NCBI RefSeq assembly: GCF_004310335.1
Contig: NZ_SIRS01000003.1
Coordinates: 434,001-498,000, forward strand
Length of the DNA stretch: 64,000 bases
Source of the DNA: Hyunsoonleella pacifica
GTDB lineage: Bacteria; Bacteroidota; Bacteroidia; Flavobacteriales; Flavobacteriaceae
Direction: 5' to 3'
Of this stretch, positions 37,395-45,341 are shown one piece after another; positions within the stretch are counted from its first letter, which is position 1, and each line of letters opens with the position of its first letter. The translations under genes and the position numbers were made by a program. The notes under the pieces are model-generated. The model made no database searches and was not told the origin of the DNA. It worked only from the letters and a program-made list of their open reading frames with translations.

Positions 37395-37524
37395 ACGTTT
37401 TAATAAATTTGAACGAAAAACGCTCTAAACACATCAAAATTTGCTAATTTTTGGCGAAAAATAGGGAATTTTGAACTATTTTAATGCAAATTAAGGCTTT
37501 TTTACCTTTTAGAAATACATATCA

Positions 37525-37554
37525 TAAAAAAAACGCCCACAAGTGAGCGTTTTA
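37525..37554 (-). terminator. Terminator after rpmF
   Basis: AAAACGCCCAC and GTGAGCGTTTT form an 11-base stem with one mismatch, 20 bases beyond the rpmF stop; T-rich stretch follows on the minus strand. Confidence 0.65.
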
Positions 37555-37573
37555 ATATATGCATACATAGCAT

Positions 37574-37774
37574 TTATGCTACGTTTTCTTCTTCAGTATT
37601 ATCAATTAAAACTTGACCTCTGTAGTATAATTTACCTTCATGCCAATGTGCTCTATGATATAAATGCGCTTCTCCTGTTGTAGGACATGTAGCAATCTGT
37701 GGCGCAGTTGCTTTATAATGTGTTCTTCTTTTATCTCTTCTAGTTTTAGAGATTTTTCTTTTAGGATGTGCCAT
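37574..37774 (-). CDS. rpmF: Ribosomal protein bL32
   Basis: A 66-residue basic protein of the large ribosomal subunit: [20 protein letters not shown] at the N-terminus and the [18 protein letters not shown] core. Only one Cys remains of the four zinc-binding Cys seen in some L32 proteins, so this is the zinc-free C-minus type. It lies 8 bases after DUF177, the usual DUF177-rpmF pairing of bacteria. Confidence 0.96.
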   Translation of the reverse strand: MAHPKRKISKTRRDKRRTHYKATAPQIATCPTTGEAHLYHRAHWHEGKLYYRGQVLIDNTEEENVA

Positions 37775-37782
37775 TTTTTATA

Positions 37783-38319
37783 TTATTTATCCGTTAATAG
37801 TTTTTTTAATGTATTCCAACGAGGATCAATATCCTTGTCTTCCTTTTCCTTTTTTTCTTTAGGACTTAACTCTTCGAGTTTATCAAGTATTTCAGAACTT
37901 AATGTACCGTCTTCTACTCCTGGATGAATACGTTTTGCTGGTACTGCTAACACAACAAGCTCGTAAATATACTGCTGAATATTAATTTCATACTCACCAT
38001 GTGGCAAAATTAGAATGTCAATGTTTTCGTCATTGTATTCTTGCCCAAACTTTACTACCAAATCAAAACTGTTTTCGATGTTTTGGTCGTAAGGCTCATT
38101 AGTTAGGTCACAATTTATATTTACGTATCCAGAAATTTTAAAATGTAGTTCAAGTAATGTTGCCTTTTTATTTAAAGAAACATCCACTTTAACTTTTACA
38201 TCATTAAAATCTTCATACTCAAAATAATCAAAGAACGTTTGGTCTATTTTGTACTCAAAATTGTGATTTCCAACCTTTAACCCAATAAATGGGATGATAT
38301 ATTCTTTCATTGGCTTCAT
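37783..38319 (-). CDS. DUF177 (YceD) family protein
   Basis: A 178-residue protein from the ATG at 38319 (MKPMKEYIIPFIGLK); an in-frame ATG at 38325 adds two residues. YceD proteins are conserved beside rpmF; plant and bacterial relatives take part in 23S rRNA accumulation. The acidic strand-rich body (CDLTNEPYDQNIENSFDLVV) with one of the usual Cys positions is typical for Bacteroidota members. It is co-directional with pdxA upstream and rpmF downstream. Confidence 0.88.
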   Translation of the reverse strand: MKPMKEYIIPFIGLKVGNHNFEYKIDQTFFDYFEYEDFNDVKVKVDVSLNKKATLLELHFKISGYVNINCDLTNEPYDQNIENSFDLVVKFGQEYNDENIDILILPHGEYEINIQQYIYELVVLAVPAKRIHPGVEDGTLSSEILDKLEELSPKEKKEKEDKDIDPRWNTLKKLLTDK

Positions 38320-38382
38320 TATCACATCTATTTTGAGCCTGCAAATATATAAATTTTTTAGCTTAAGCCAACTTGGAAAATA

Positions 38383-39441
38383 TTATTTTTTCACTCCTGC
38401 TTTTCTTGGCTGTTTTTTTAAGGGGTTTGCTGTAAGTTCCTCAAAATCACGTCGATTTCTAAAAATCTTAATTCCTGTGAATAACGCTTCTTTAAATGAG
38501 CCTTCATCGGCTATACCTTTTCCAGCAATTTCGTAAGCAGTACCATGGTCTGGAGAGGTTCTAACTCGCTTTAACCCTGCTGTAAAATTAACCCCTTGCC
38601 CAAACGATAAGGTTTTAAAAGGAATTAACCCTTGGTCGTGATAAGACGCTATAATAGCATCAAAATTCTTGTAGTTGTTTGAACCAAAAAAACTATCGGC
38701 AGCATAAGGTCCGTACACTAATTTTCCTGCTTCTTTAATTTTTTTCAAAGTTGGTCGCATAACAGTGTCATCCTCATTACCAATAACTCCATTATCCCCC
38801 GTGTGAGGATTTATACCCAAAACCGCAATCTTAGGCTTTATGATATTGAAATCTTTTTTTAAGGTTTCATACACCGTATTTATTTTATCTGTAATGAGTT
38901 CTTCTGAAATATGTTCTGACACATCTTTTACAGGTACATGATCAGTTAATAAGCCAACTTTTAAGGTATCAGTTACCATAAACATTAAACTTTTTCCTTC
39001 CAATTCTTTTGCAAGATAATCTGTATGTCCTGGAAACGTAAAAGCTTCAGATTGTATATTATGCTTATTTATTGGTGCTGTTACCAAAATATCTATCTGC
39101 TCTTGCTTTAGAGCTTTAGTAGCACTCTCCAGAGATTTTAATGCATACTCTCCAATTTTGGTTTCTTCTTGCCCAAAATTAATTGTTACTGGTTCTTTCC
39201 AACAATTTAATACATTTACTTTTCCCCGGCTTATATTCTTAATGTCATGAACACTATTGAAATCTATAGATGAATTAAAATGCTTATTAAAAAAATACAT
39301 TACTTTAATTGATGCGAAAATTACAGGTGTACAAAGCTCAAGAATCCTAGAATCCTTAAAGGTTTTTAAAATAATTTCACCACTTATTCCATTTAAATCT
39401 CCAACCGAAATGCCTACAACGATATTTTCTTCATTCTTCAT
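38383..39441 (-). CDS. pdxA: 4-hydroxythreonine-4-phosphate dehydrogenase
   Basis: NAD-dependent enzyme of the DXP-dependent pyridoxal phosphate pathway. A 352-residue protein with the family N-terminus (VGISVGDLNGISGEIILKTF), the substrate-binding FPGHTDYLAKEL and the metal-binding SYHDQGLIPFKTL with its His, plus RTSPDHGTAYEIAGKG at the C-terminus. The divergent neighbour is ribE, another cofactor gene; the downstream neighbour is DUF177, 57 bases away. Confidence 0.95.
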   Translation of the reverse strand: MKNEENIVVGISVGDLNGISGEIILKTFKDSRILELCTPVIFASIKVMYFFNKHFNSSIDFNSVHDIKNISRGKVNVLNCWKEPVTINFGQEETKIGEYALKSLESATKALKQEQIDILVTAPINKHNIQSEAFTFPGHTDYLAKELEGKSLMFMVTDTLKVGLLTDHVPVKDVSEHISEELITDKINTVYETLKKDFNIIKPKIAVLGINPHTGDNGVIGNEDDTVMRPTLKKIKEAGKLVYGPYAADSFFGSNNYKNFDAIIASYHDQGLIPFKTLSFGQGVNFTAGLKRVRTSPDHGTAYEIAGKGIADEGSFKEALFTGIKIFRNRRDFEELTANPLKKQPRKAGVKK

Positions 39442-39462
39442 TAATACCCTAAATTTTGTTCG

Positions 39463-39470
39463 TAATTTTG
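39463..39470 (+). promoter_or_regulatory. -7 promoter element TAATTTTG for ribE
   Basis: Exact TAnnTTTG match 34 bases upstream of the ribE ATG at 39505, in the 63-base gap shared with the divergent pdxA gene. Confidence 0.5.
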
Positions 39471-39504
39471 AGGTGCAAATTTAACCAAATAAACACATAA
39501 TATT

Positions 39505-40095
39505 ATGTTTACGGGAATTATTGAATCTCTAGGTACTATTACTAAATTGGAAAAAGATAAAGAAAACCTTCATATCTCAGTTAAAAGTAATATAGCTCAT
39601 GAGTTAAAAATTGATCAAAGTGTTGCGCATAATGGCGTATGTTTAACTGTAGTACAAATTAATGATGATATATATACGGTTACAGCAATTAAAGAAACAT
39701 TAAACAAAACTAATTTGCTTACTCTTAAAGTAGGGGATATTGTTAATTTGGAACGCGCTATGAAACTGGGAGATAGGCTTGATGGGCACATAGTACAAGG
39801 ACATGTAGACCAAACCGCTATATGTACAAGTATTGAAAATGCAGATGGTAGTTGGTTTTTTTCTTTTGGGTATGATACTACTCTAAACAATATTACTATT
39901 GAAAAAGGCTCAATTACAATAAATGGGACTAGTTTAACTGTAGTAAATTCTGAAAAAAACACATTTAGCGTAGCAATAATTCCGTATACCTATGAAAACA
40001 CTAACTTTAAAACTTTTGAAAAAGGGACGAAAGTAAATTTAGAATTTGATGTTGTTGGTAAATATGTAGCTAGACTAGTAGAAAATTACAAATAA
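39505..40095 (+). CDS. ribE: Riboflavin synthase, alpha subunit
   Basis: Dismutates two molecules of 6,7-dimethyl-8-ribityllumazine into riboflavin and a pyrimidine. A 196-residue protein with the invariant N-terminus MFTGIIESLG and two lumazine-binding repeats, the first ending near residue 90 and the second containing GHIVQGHVDQTAIC and GSITINGTSLTVV. The length is standard. No other riboflavin genes are in the window, as usual for the scattered flavobacterial set. No FMN riboswitch is visible in the short upstream gap. Confidence 0.96.
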   Translation: MFTGIIESLGTITKLEKDKENLHISVKSNIAHELKIDQSVAHNGVCLTVVQINDDIYTVTAIKETLNKTNLLTLKVGDIVNLERAMKLGDRLDGHIVQGHVDQTAICTSIENADGSWFFSFGYDTTLNNITIEKGSITINGTSLTVVNSEKNTFSVAIIPYTYENTNFKTFEKGTKVNLEFDVVGKYVARLVENYK

Positions 40096-40105
40096 GAAAA
40101 GTAAA

Positions 40106-40297
40106 CTACTTTTTCAATAGTTTTTTACCACCATAAAACAAAGCAACTAGAACACCAACTAATACACCACCATCAATTGGAAGACCTACAGGAGGTGGAG
40201 GTCCAGGAGGTGGAGGTCCAGAACCTTGTGCAACACATACAACGCTTATTAATACAAATAAGATTGAGGCTAATATTCTTTTAGTTTGTATCATCAT
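40106..40297 (-). CDS. Small PID-CTERM-like surface protein
   Basis: A 63-residue protein: signal peptide (about residues 1-23), a short proline-rich stretch (GPPPPGPPPP), the tripeptide motif PIDGG, a hydrophobic helix and a Lys-rich tail (GGKKLLKK). That tripartite end is the layout of the flavobacterial PID-CTERM sorting signal, and in these short proteins it makes up nearly the whole mature part. The function of such stub proteins is not known to me. Upstream lies a 16-bp direct repeat with 21-bp period (40354-40390). The two Met codons at the start give 62 or 63 residues. Confidence 0.7.
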   Translation of the reverse strand: MMIQTKRILASILFVLISVVCVAQGSGPPPPGPPPPVGLPIDGGVLVGVLVALFYGGKKLLKK

Positions 40298-40618
40298 TGG
40301 GACGCAAATGTATAAAAAAAAGAGTGTTTACAAAAGGTTTATACCAAAAAAACATCCATGAAAAGCAATAAATCATCGATGAAAAGCAATTTTACTTCGT
40401 AAACTTTCTGTTTTTATAACGTTTAAATAGTCCTAAAAGTATAATTAGTTATAAATTAATCCCTTTGTTATTACAAAATAACCAAACAAATATATAAAAG
40501 ATTTAAAGACCTAAATATCAACTGCACCAAGTTATTAACAAATGTATACACAATTAATTACTTCTTCTTAAAAAAAGAAATTATCAAAACAATTTATTAA
40601 TTGATATACTGTACTTTT
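40298..40618. other. Non-coding gap with upstream regulatory region of the PID-CTERM gene
   Basis: Between the PID-CTERM gene and the TPR gene, both on the minus strand. I see no gene in it. The proximal half holds the direct repeat at 40354-40390; the distal half is AT-rich with no strong hairpin terminator behind the TPR gene. Confidence 0.6.
40354..40390 (-). promoter_or_regulatory. Direct repeat with 21-bp period upstream of the PID-CTERM gene
   Basis: ATCCATGAAAAGCAAT at 40354-40369 and ATCGATGAAAAGCAAT at 40375-40390 differ at one base and repeat with a 21-base period, placing both on the same helix face. LytTR-type regulators bind such paired direct repeats. Located about 57-93 bases upstream of the start codon, as for an activator. 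Confidence 0.5.
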
Positions 40619-42004
40619 TTATTTAATTTTGGGTACTACTACTTTATCATTTATCCAACAACCTATTGCTATAACTTTACCAGAGCAGGCACATTTAAAG
40701 ATTTCTTCTCTTGAGGGTGCTAAAGCATTATATCTCTCTACTAGCTGAGACGCCTTATTACGTAAAACAGGATCTAAACGCAAAGCTTTCTTTGCTTGTT
40801 CCGCAGCAAGCCAATATACTGCTCTTTTATTAAAATTTGTATCTCCACAGTTTTTAGCACTTTCTGCATACATCTTTGCAATAGCTAAGTAAGGGCTTCC
40901 GCTAGAAGGATTAAGCTTTAGTGCTTTTCTGAAATATTTACGGGCCTCCGAATATCTTTTTAACTTCTTAAGGAGAGCACCATTACTATTGGCTCTTCTT
41001 GATTTTTTAAAAGCATCAGTTTCTAAATCATAAGATTCCTTTAAATATGTTTCAGCTTCTTTAAACTTTCCCTTTTTAACTAAAATGGTAGCAACAAAAT
41101 ACTTTGTATCAGCAGACGGCTCAACTTCATCATAAGCTTTCACGAGTTTTTCATAAAGAGGATCTTCAGTACATTCCTTATGATACATCCTACTTACAGC
41201 TCGTTTTAACCAAAAAGAATCATTTTTATTAGCCTCAAAAGTTTTAGTATATAATGGAATTAAGTTTTCACAATCGGCAAGAATACCCAATTTTGTATTT
41301 ATGTTTTTTGAAATTAAATCATAATTCTTAAGGTAGCTTTTATAAGCTTTAACTTTATCTTTTTCATTTTTTGTTAGTACTTCCCCATTTTCTTCTTTTT
41401 GAATTAAAGTATTAAGGTTCTCTGAATAATTTTTTATTTCATATTGAATTTTTTCAATAATAGCATCGTAAGTATCAAAAACATCCTGAATTGATTTTTT
41501 ATCTTCTTTATATAAATCTATAACCAATGAAAAATAAGTATATAAGCTCTTAGGATGCGTAAATGTTGCTTTGTCAGTTTTATATGTTGCATCAAAACAA
41601 TCAAATAATTGAGTATTATTTTTTTGAAGCAAATTTCGATAATCATACATCAGTTGACATTTTTTTGAACTAAATACCCCTACGGGTGCTTTTTTAGGAA
41701 AATTATCAATTCGCATTTGTAAAAGCTCAATTAAAGCTTCTACAAATTCTTTTTGTTCATTTTCTGAAGTGTTTGCTATTTTATATTTTAATATTTTCTC
41801 ACCATCTGTATAAATAGCAATATTTAATTTAGGACAACTATCTTTAACAAAAGCCCAAGGTTTGTATGCTGCATTATAATTTTCAACCTTTACATGTTCA
41901 TGAAAAATGGAGAGTTTCGTTCTGCATTCATCAGAAGTATCTTGTGAAAAAATACTGGTAATTGCTGCAAATAAAGAAATGAAAAATAGTTTTATTGATT
42001 TCAT
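40619..42004 (-). CDS. Secreted tetratricopeptide-repeat protein
   Basis: A 461-residue protein with a signal peptide (MKSIKLFFISLFAAITSIFS) and no catalytic motif. The C-terminal third contains clear TPR units (KFKEAETYLKESYDLE, RYSEARKYFRKALKLNPSSG and AEQAKKALRLDPVLRN). The N-terminal part is helical, with CRTKLSIFHEHVKVENYNAA and CPKLN Cys residues typical of a flavobacterial TPR family found in the periplasm. Likely a scaffold for protein contacts; its divergent position to the YqiJ-flotillin-ATPase group is noted but a link is unproven. Confidence 0.82.
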   Translation of the reverse strand: MKSIKLFFISLFAAITSIFSQDTSDECRTKLSIFHEHVKVENYNAAYKPWAFVKDSCPKLNIAIYTDGEKILKYKIANTSENEQKEFVEALIELLQMRIDNFPKKAPVGVFSSKKCQLMYDYRNLLQKNNTQLFDCFDATYKTDKATFTHPKSLYTYFSLVIDLYKEDKKSIQDVFDTYDAIIEKIQYEIKNYSENLNTLIQKEENGEVLTKNEKDKVKAYKSYLKNYDLISKNINTKLGILADCENLIPLYTKTFEANKNDSFWLKRAVSRMYHKECTEDPLYEKLVKAYDEVEPSADTKYFVATILVKKGKFKEAETYLKESYDLETDAFKKSRRANSNGALLKKLKRYSEARKYFRKALKLNPSSGSPYLAIAKMYAESAKNCGDTNFNKRAVYWLAAEQAKKALRLDPVLRNKASQLVERYNALAPSREEIFKCACSGKVIAIGCWINDKVVVPKIK

Positions 42005-42091
42005 AATAGATTAGTTTTAAGAATTAGTAAATAGCTAAACCGTTATGAAATGCCACAAAACATGTACCAGAATAAAAAACAACTTTTAAAT

Positions 42092-42153
42092 TAAGTTTAA
42101 GAAAAATTAGATCTATTCAATAATTTTAACTGTAACATTTTTCTTAAAACTTA
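42092..42153. repeat. Inverted repeat in the divergent TPR/YqiJ promoter region
   Basis: TAAGTTTAAGAAAAAT (42092-42107) and ATTTTTCTTAAAACTTA (42137-42153) are inverted copies with one extra A, 29 bases apart. It lies between two divergent start codons (42004 and 42293) and has no T run, so it is more likely a regulatory site than a terminator. Confidence 0.45.
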
Positions 42154-42292
42154 TACAGATATAATAGATTAACAATTTGTAGTATTGATAAAATCAAATA
42201 AGAAATTACTGAATGAAATTTGATTAAAATTAACTATTATTGTTTACACTTAGTGTCTTGCTATTAACACACCATCTAAAAATATAAATCTA

Positions 42293-43015
42293 TTGAGTTC
42301 TGTTTTTGAAATTGCATTTTCATCTGTAAATATCACGCTAAGTATTCTTGTTATTTTACTGATTTTATATTGGCTTTTCAATATGATTTCTGGTATTGAT
42401 TTTGACTTGGATATAGACGTTGATGTTGATGCGGATATTGATACGGCCACCAATATTACTGATCTTGCTAATGCCGAAATTAATAAAGAAGATGTTATTA
42501 GAAACCCAAGAAAGAAACTGGAATGGTGGCAGATGACACTTATCTTTTTCAACTTTGTAGGCCTACCATTTATGTTCACATTTACCTGTTGGATTTTTTT
42601 ATGGTGGTTATGTACAGTAATTTCAACAAGTGTAACAGCTTCTTACAATACTAGTTTTGGTTACACTTTACTATTAGCTGGTATAATACCATCTTTAATT
42701 TTAACTAAAATTTTTACAACACCTCTTAAAAGCTTTTTTAAAAATTTGAATCCTGATGGCGATTTACCAACTGATTTAGCAGGTAGACAGGGTATGATGC
42801 TCTCTAAAATTTCAGGAGAGAAAATGGGTTCAGCAGAAGTTGTTGCAGAAGGTAATCCTATATCTATCTACGTAAAATCATTTGATGGAGAAGCACTTAC
42901 ATACAAGCAGAATATAGTTGTGATAAAACAATCTGACGATAAGAATTTTTATTGGGTATTGCCTTTTAAAGATGAAAATGAGGATGAATTCAATCTTAAT
43001 AAAATAGAATTTTAA
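42293..43015 (+). CDS. YqiJ-like membrane protein with C-terminal OB-like domain
   Basis: A 240-residue protein from a TTG at 42293; the first ATG in frame (residue ~31) would remove the first helix. Three membrane segments are visible (ITLSILVILLILYWLF, then MTLIFFNFVGLPFMFTFTC with the following WIFLWWL, then FGYTLLLAGIIPSLILT). An unusual run of alternating Asp (DLDIDVDVDADID) follows the first helix. The C-terminal ~70 residues are beta-rich and resemble the OB-fold of E. coli YqiJ. As in E. coli, the next gene encodes a YqiK-type flotillin, which strongly supports the assignment. Likely a partner of the flotillin in the membrane. Confidence 0.75.
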   Translation: MSSVFEIAFSSVNITLSILVILLILYWLFNMISGIDFDLDIDVDVDADIDTATNITDLANAEINKEDVIRNPRKKLEWWQMTLIFFNFVGLPFMFTFTCWIFLWWLCTVISTSVTASYNTSFGYTLLLAGIIPSLILTKIFTTPLKSFFKNLNPDGDLPTDLAGRQGMMLSKISGEKMGSAEVVAEGNPISIYVKSFDGEALTYKQNIVVIKQSDDKNFYWVLPFKDENEDEFNLNKIEF

Positions 43016-43052
43016 ATAAAAACATAATAATTAAATAAAAACCAAATTCACA

Positions 43053-45119
43053 ATGGAAAACATCTCGCAGTTTATTGGAATAGGTATCGGGCTTATTCTA
43101 TTTTTAATCATTATTTACTTTGCAATTATTGCTTTATTCTACAAAAAAGTACCTCAAGGGGAAGCTTTAGTAAGAACCGGTTTTAAAGGCACAAAAGTTG
43201 CTACCGATAAAGGTTTATACGTTGTTCCTGTTTTTCACAGGGTTGAAATTATGGATATTTCGGTAAAGAAAATCCAAATAGAGCGTATTGGCGATAACGG
43301 TTTAATATGTAAAGACAATATGCGTGCCGATATTAAAGTAGCCTTCTTTGTACGGGTAAACAATGAGGTAGATTTTATTAAAAAAGTCGCCCAAACTGTT
43401 GGTTGTGAACGTGCTTCTGACATTTCTACCTTAGAAGAATTATTTGAAGCTAAATTCTCTGAAGCTTTAAAAACAGTAGGTAAAAAATTCAATTTTGTTG
43501 AATTATATGAATCCCGTAGAGAATTTCGTGATGAAATTGTAGATATCATTGGTACTGATCTTAATGGCTATACTTTAGAAGATTGTGCTATAGATTATTT
43601 AGAACAAACCTCTGTACAGTTTTTAAAAGCTGATAATATTCTAGATGCTGAAGGGATTAAAAAAATCACTGAACTTACTGCTGCACAAAATATGAAGGCC
43701 AACCTTATTAAACGTGATGAGGAGAAAGTAATTAGAAAACAAGATGTGGAAGCGCGAGAAGCTATTTTAGAATTAGATAAGCAATTAGCTGAAAAAGAAG
43801 AGCAGCAAAAACGTGAGATTGCCAATATAAAAGCACGAGAAGGAGCAGAAACTTTAAAAGTTGCTGAAGAAGAGCGGTTAAAATCTGAAAGCGCTAGAAT
43901 TTCTACTGAAGAAAAAGTGAAAGTTGCAGAAGAAAATATGGCACGCCAAATTATTGTTGCTGCGAAAAACAAGCAACGTACTGATGCTGTTGAAACAGAA
44001 CGTGTAGAAAAAGATAGAATGCTAGAAGCCACAGAAAGAGAACGTATCGTTACACTGGCTCAAATTGAAAAAGAAAAGGTGGTAGAAGTTGAGAAAAAGA
44101 ATATTCAAGATGTTATTCGCGATAGAGTAATGCTAGAAAAAGGCGTGGTAGAAGAGCAGGAAAATATGAAAGATATTGAGGCCTTTAAAACTGCAGATAG
44201 GGAAAAGCAAGTAAAGATTACTATAGCTGAAGCTAATGCTCAAGAAGATTTAATTAAAACTATAAAAGCTGCAGAAGCTGAAAAAGAAGCCTCTAAGCAA
44301 AAAGCTGAAGAAATAAATATTGAAGCTGAAGCAAAGAAACAAGCTAGTGAAAAAGAAGCTGAAGCTAGAAAAACATTAGCCGAAGCAAAAGCAAAAGAAG
44401 AAGCTACAATTGGTATGTCTGAAGCACAAGTAATGCATGCAAAAGCAGATGCTAACGAGCGTCAAGGTTTAGTTGAAGCTTCTATTATCGAGGAAAAAGC
44501 TAAAGCGGAAGCTGCTGGTATTTTGGCTAAAGCAGAAGCGATTAAAGAAGAAGGTATTGCACAAGCTGAAGTTATTAAAGAACAAGCTCTTGCGGAAGCT
44601 GCTGGAATAGAAGAAAAAGCAGAAGCAATGAAGAAATTAGATGGTGTTGGTAAAGAGCACGAAGAGTTTAAGCTACGTTTAGATAAAGAATTACAAGTAG
44701 ATTTAGCAGAAATTAATATTCAAAAAGAAATTGCAGATGCACAAGCTAACGTGATTGGAGAAGCTCTTAAAGCAGCTAATATTGATATTGTTGGAGGAGA
44801 AACAATGTTCTTCGATCAAATTATAGGGCAAATTACTAAATCTAAAGGTATAGATCGTTTAGTAAACCATTCTGACAACATTACTGAAGTTAAAGATGCT
44901 ATTTTAGGAAGTGATGACGTAAAAGGTAATCTTTTAGAAAAAATTAAAGACTTTGCAACTAAATATGGTATCTCTTCAGAAGACATTAAAAACTTAACGG
45001 TTGCTAATTTATTAATGGATTTAAAATCTAAAACAACCGATTCTGGTGAGGCTACATTGTTTGATAATTTATCTAACCTTGCTAAAGGTTTAGGACTATC
45101 AAATAAGAAACTTGGGTAG
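43053..45119 (+). CDS. Flotillin (YqiK-type SPFH/band 7 protein)
   Basis: A 688-residue protein with an N-terminal membrane segment (residues 9-30), an SPFH domain (about 30-210; GEALVRTGFKGTKV, DISVKKIQIERIGD) and a very long Glu/Lys/Ala-rich coiled coil (about 215-560), ending in a small globular C-terminus. Flotillins form large membrane rings and organise membrane microdomains. Length and architecture match YqiK. It lies 37 bases behind the YqiJ-like gene and 222 bases before the 1630-residue AAA ATPase, with a hairpin in that gap. Confidence 0.93.
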   Translation: MENISQFIGIGIGLILFLIIIYFAIIALFYKKVPQGEALVRTGFKGTKVATDKGLYVVPVFHRVEIMDISVKKIQIERIGDNGLICKDNMRADIKVAFFVRVNNEVDFIKKVAQTVGCERASDISTLEELFEAKFSEALKTVGKKFNFVELYESRREFRDEIVDIIGTDLNGYTLEDCAIDYLEQTSVQFLKADNILDAEGIKKITELTAAQNMKANLIKRDEEKVIRKQDVEAREAILELDKQLAEKEEQQKREIANIKAREGAETLKVAEEERLKSESARISTEEKVKVAEENMARQIIVAAKNKQRTDAVETERVEKDRMLEATERERIVTLAQIEKEKVVEVEKKNIQDVIRDRVMLEKGVVEEQENMKDIEAFKTADREKQVKITIAEANAQEDLIKTIKAAEAEKEASKQKAEEINIEAEAKKQASEKEAEARKTLAEAKAKEEATIGMSEAQVMHAKADANERQGLVEASIIEEKAKAEAAGILAKAEAIKEEGIAQAEVIKEQALAEAAGIEEKAEAMKKLDGVGKEHEEFKLRLDKELQVDLAEINIQKEIADAQANVIGEALKAANIDIVGGETMFFDQIIGQITKSKGIDRLVNHSDNITEVKDAILGSDDVKGNLLEKIKDFATKYGISSEDIKNLTVANLLMDLKSKTTDSGEATLFDNLSNLAKGLGLSNKKLG

Positions 45120-45127
45120 TATATTTT

Positions 45128-45165
45128 AATCCACTCATTGAAAAAAGAAGATCAATGGGTGGATT
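45128..45165. repeat. Hairpin between the flotillin and AAA ATPase genes
   Basis: AATCCACTCATTG and CAATGGGTGGATT form a 13-base stem with one mismatch around a 12-base loop, 8 bases after the flotillin stop. No T run follows, so it may be an mRNA stabilising or processing element rather than a full terminator. Confidence 0.5.
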
Positions 45166-45341
45166 GAAATCGATTGAAAAGGGCTTGTTTATTATATAAT
45201 CAAGATACAAATATCTATAAATTCAAAATAATCAAATTTACACTCATTAGTAAATAGTAAAATAAGTCTTTTCAAAAAGTAACAAATACCATTGCATGTA
45301 TTTTTCAATTTAGGCAGTTTCAATTTCAATATTAATTAAGA

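Noticed and set aside
39505-40095. FMN riboswitch upstream of ribE
   Set aside because: The gap to the divergent pdxA gene is 63 bases, too short for the RFN element, and no RFN motif is visible.
40354-40390. Short direct repeats as a CRISPR fragment
   Set aside because: Only two copies, 21-base period with a 5-base spacer; too short for repeat-spacer units and no cas genes.
43595-44032. 145-codon minus-strand frame rich in Ser
   Set aside because: Shadow of the flotillin coiled coil; Ser/Phe content mirrors Glu/Lys codons.
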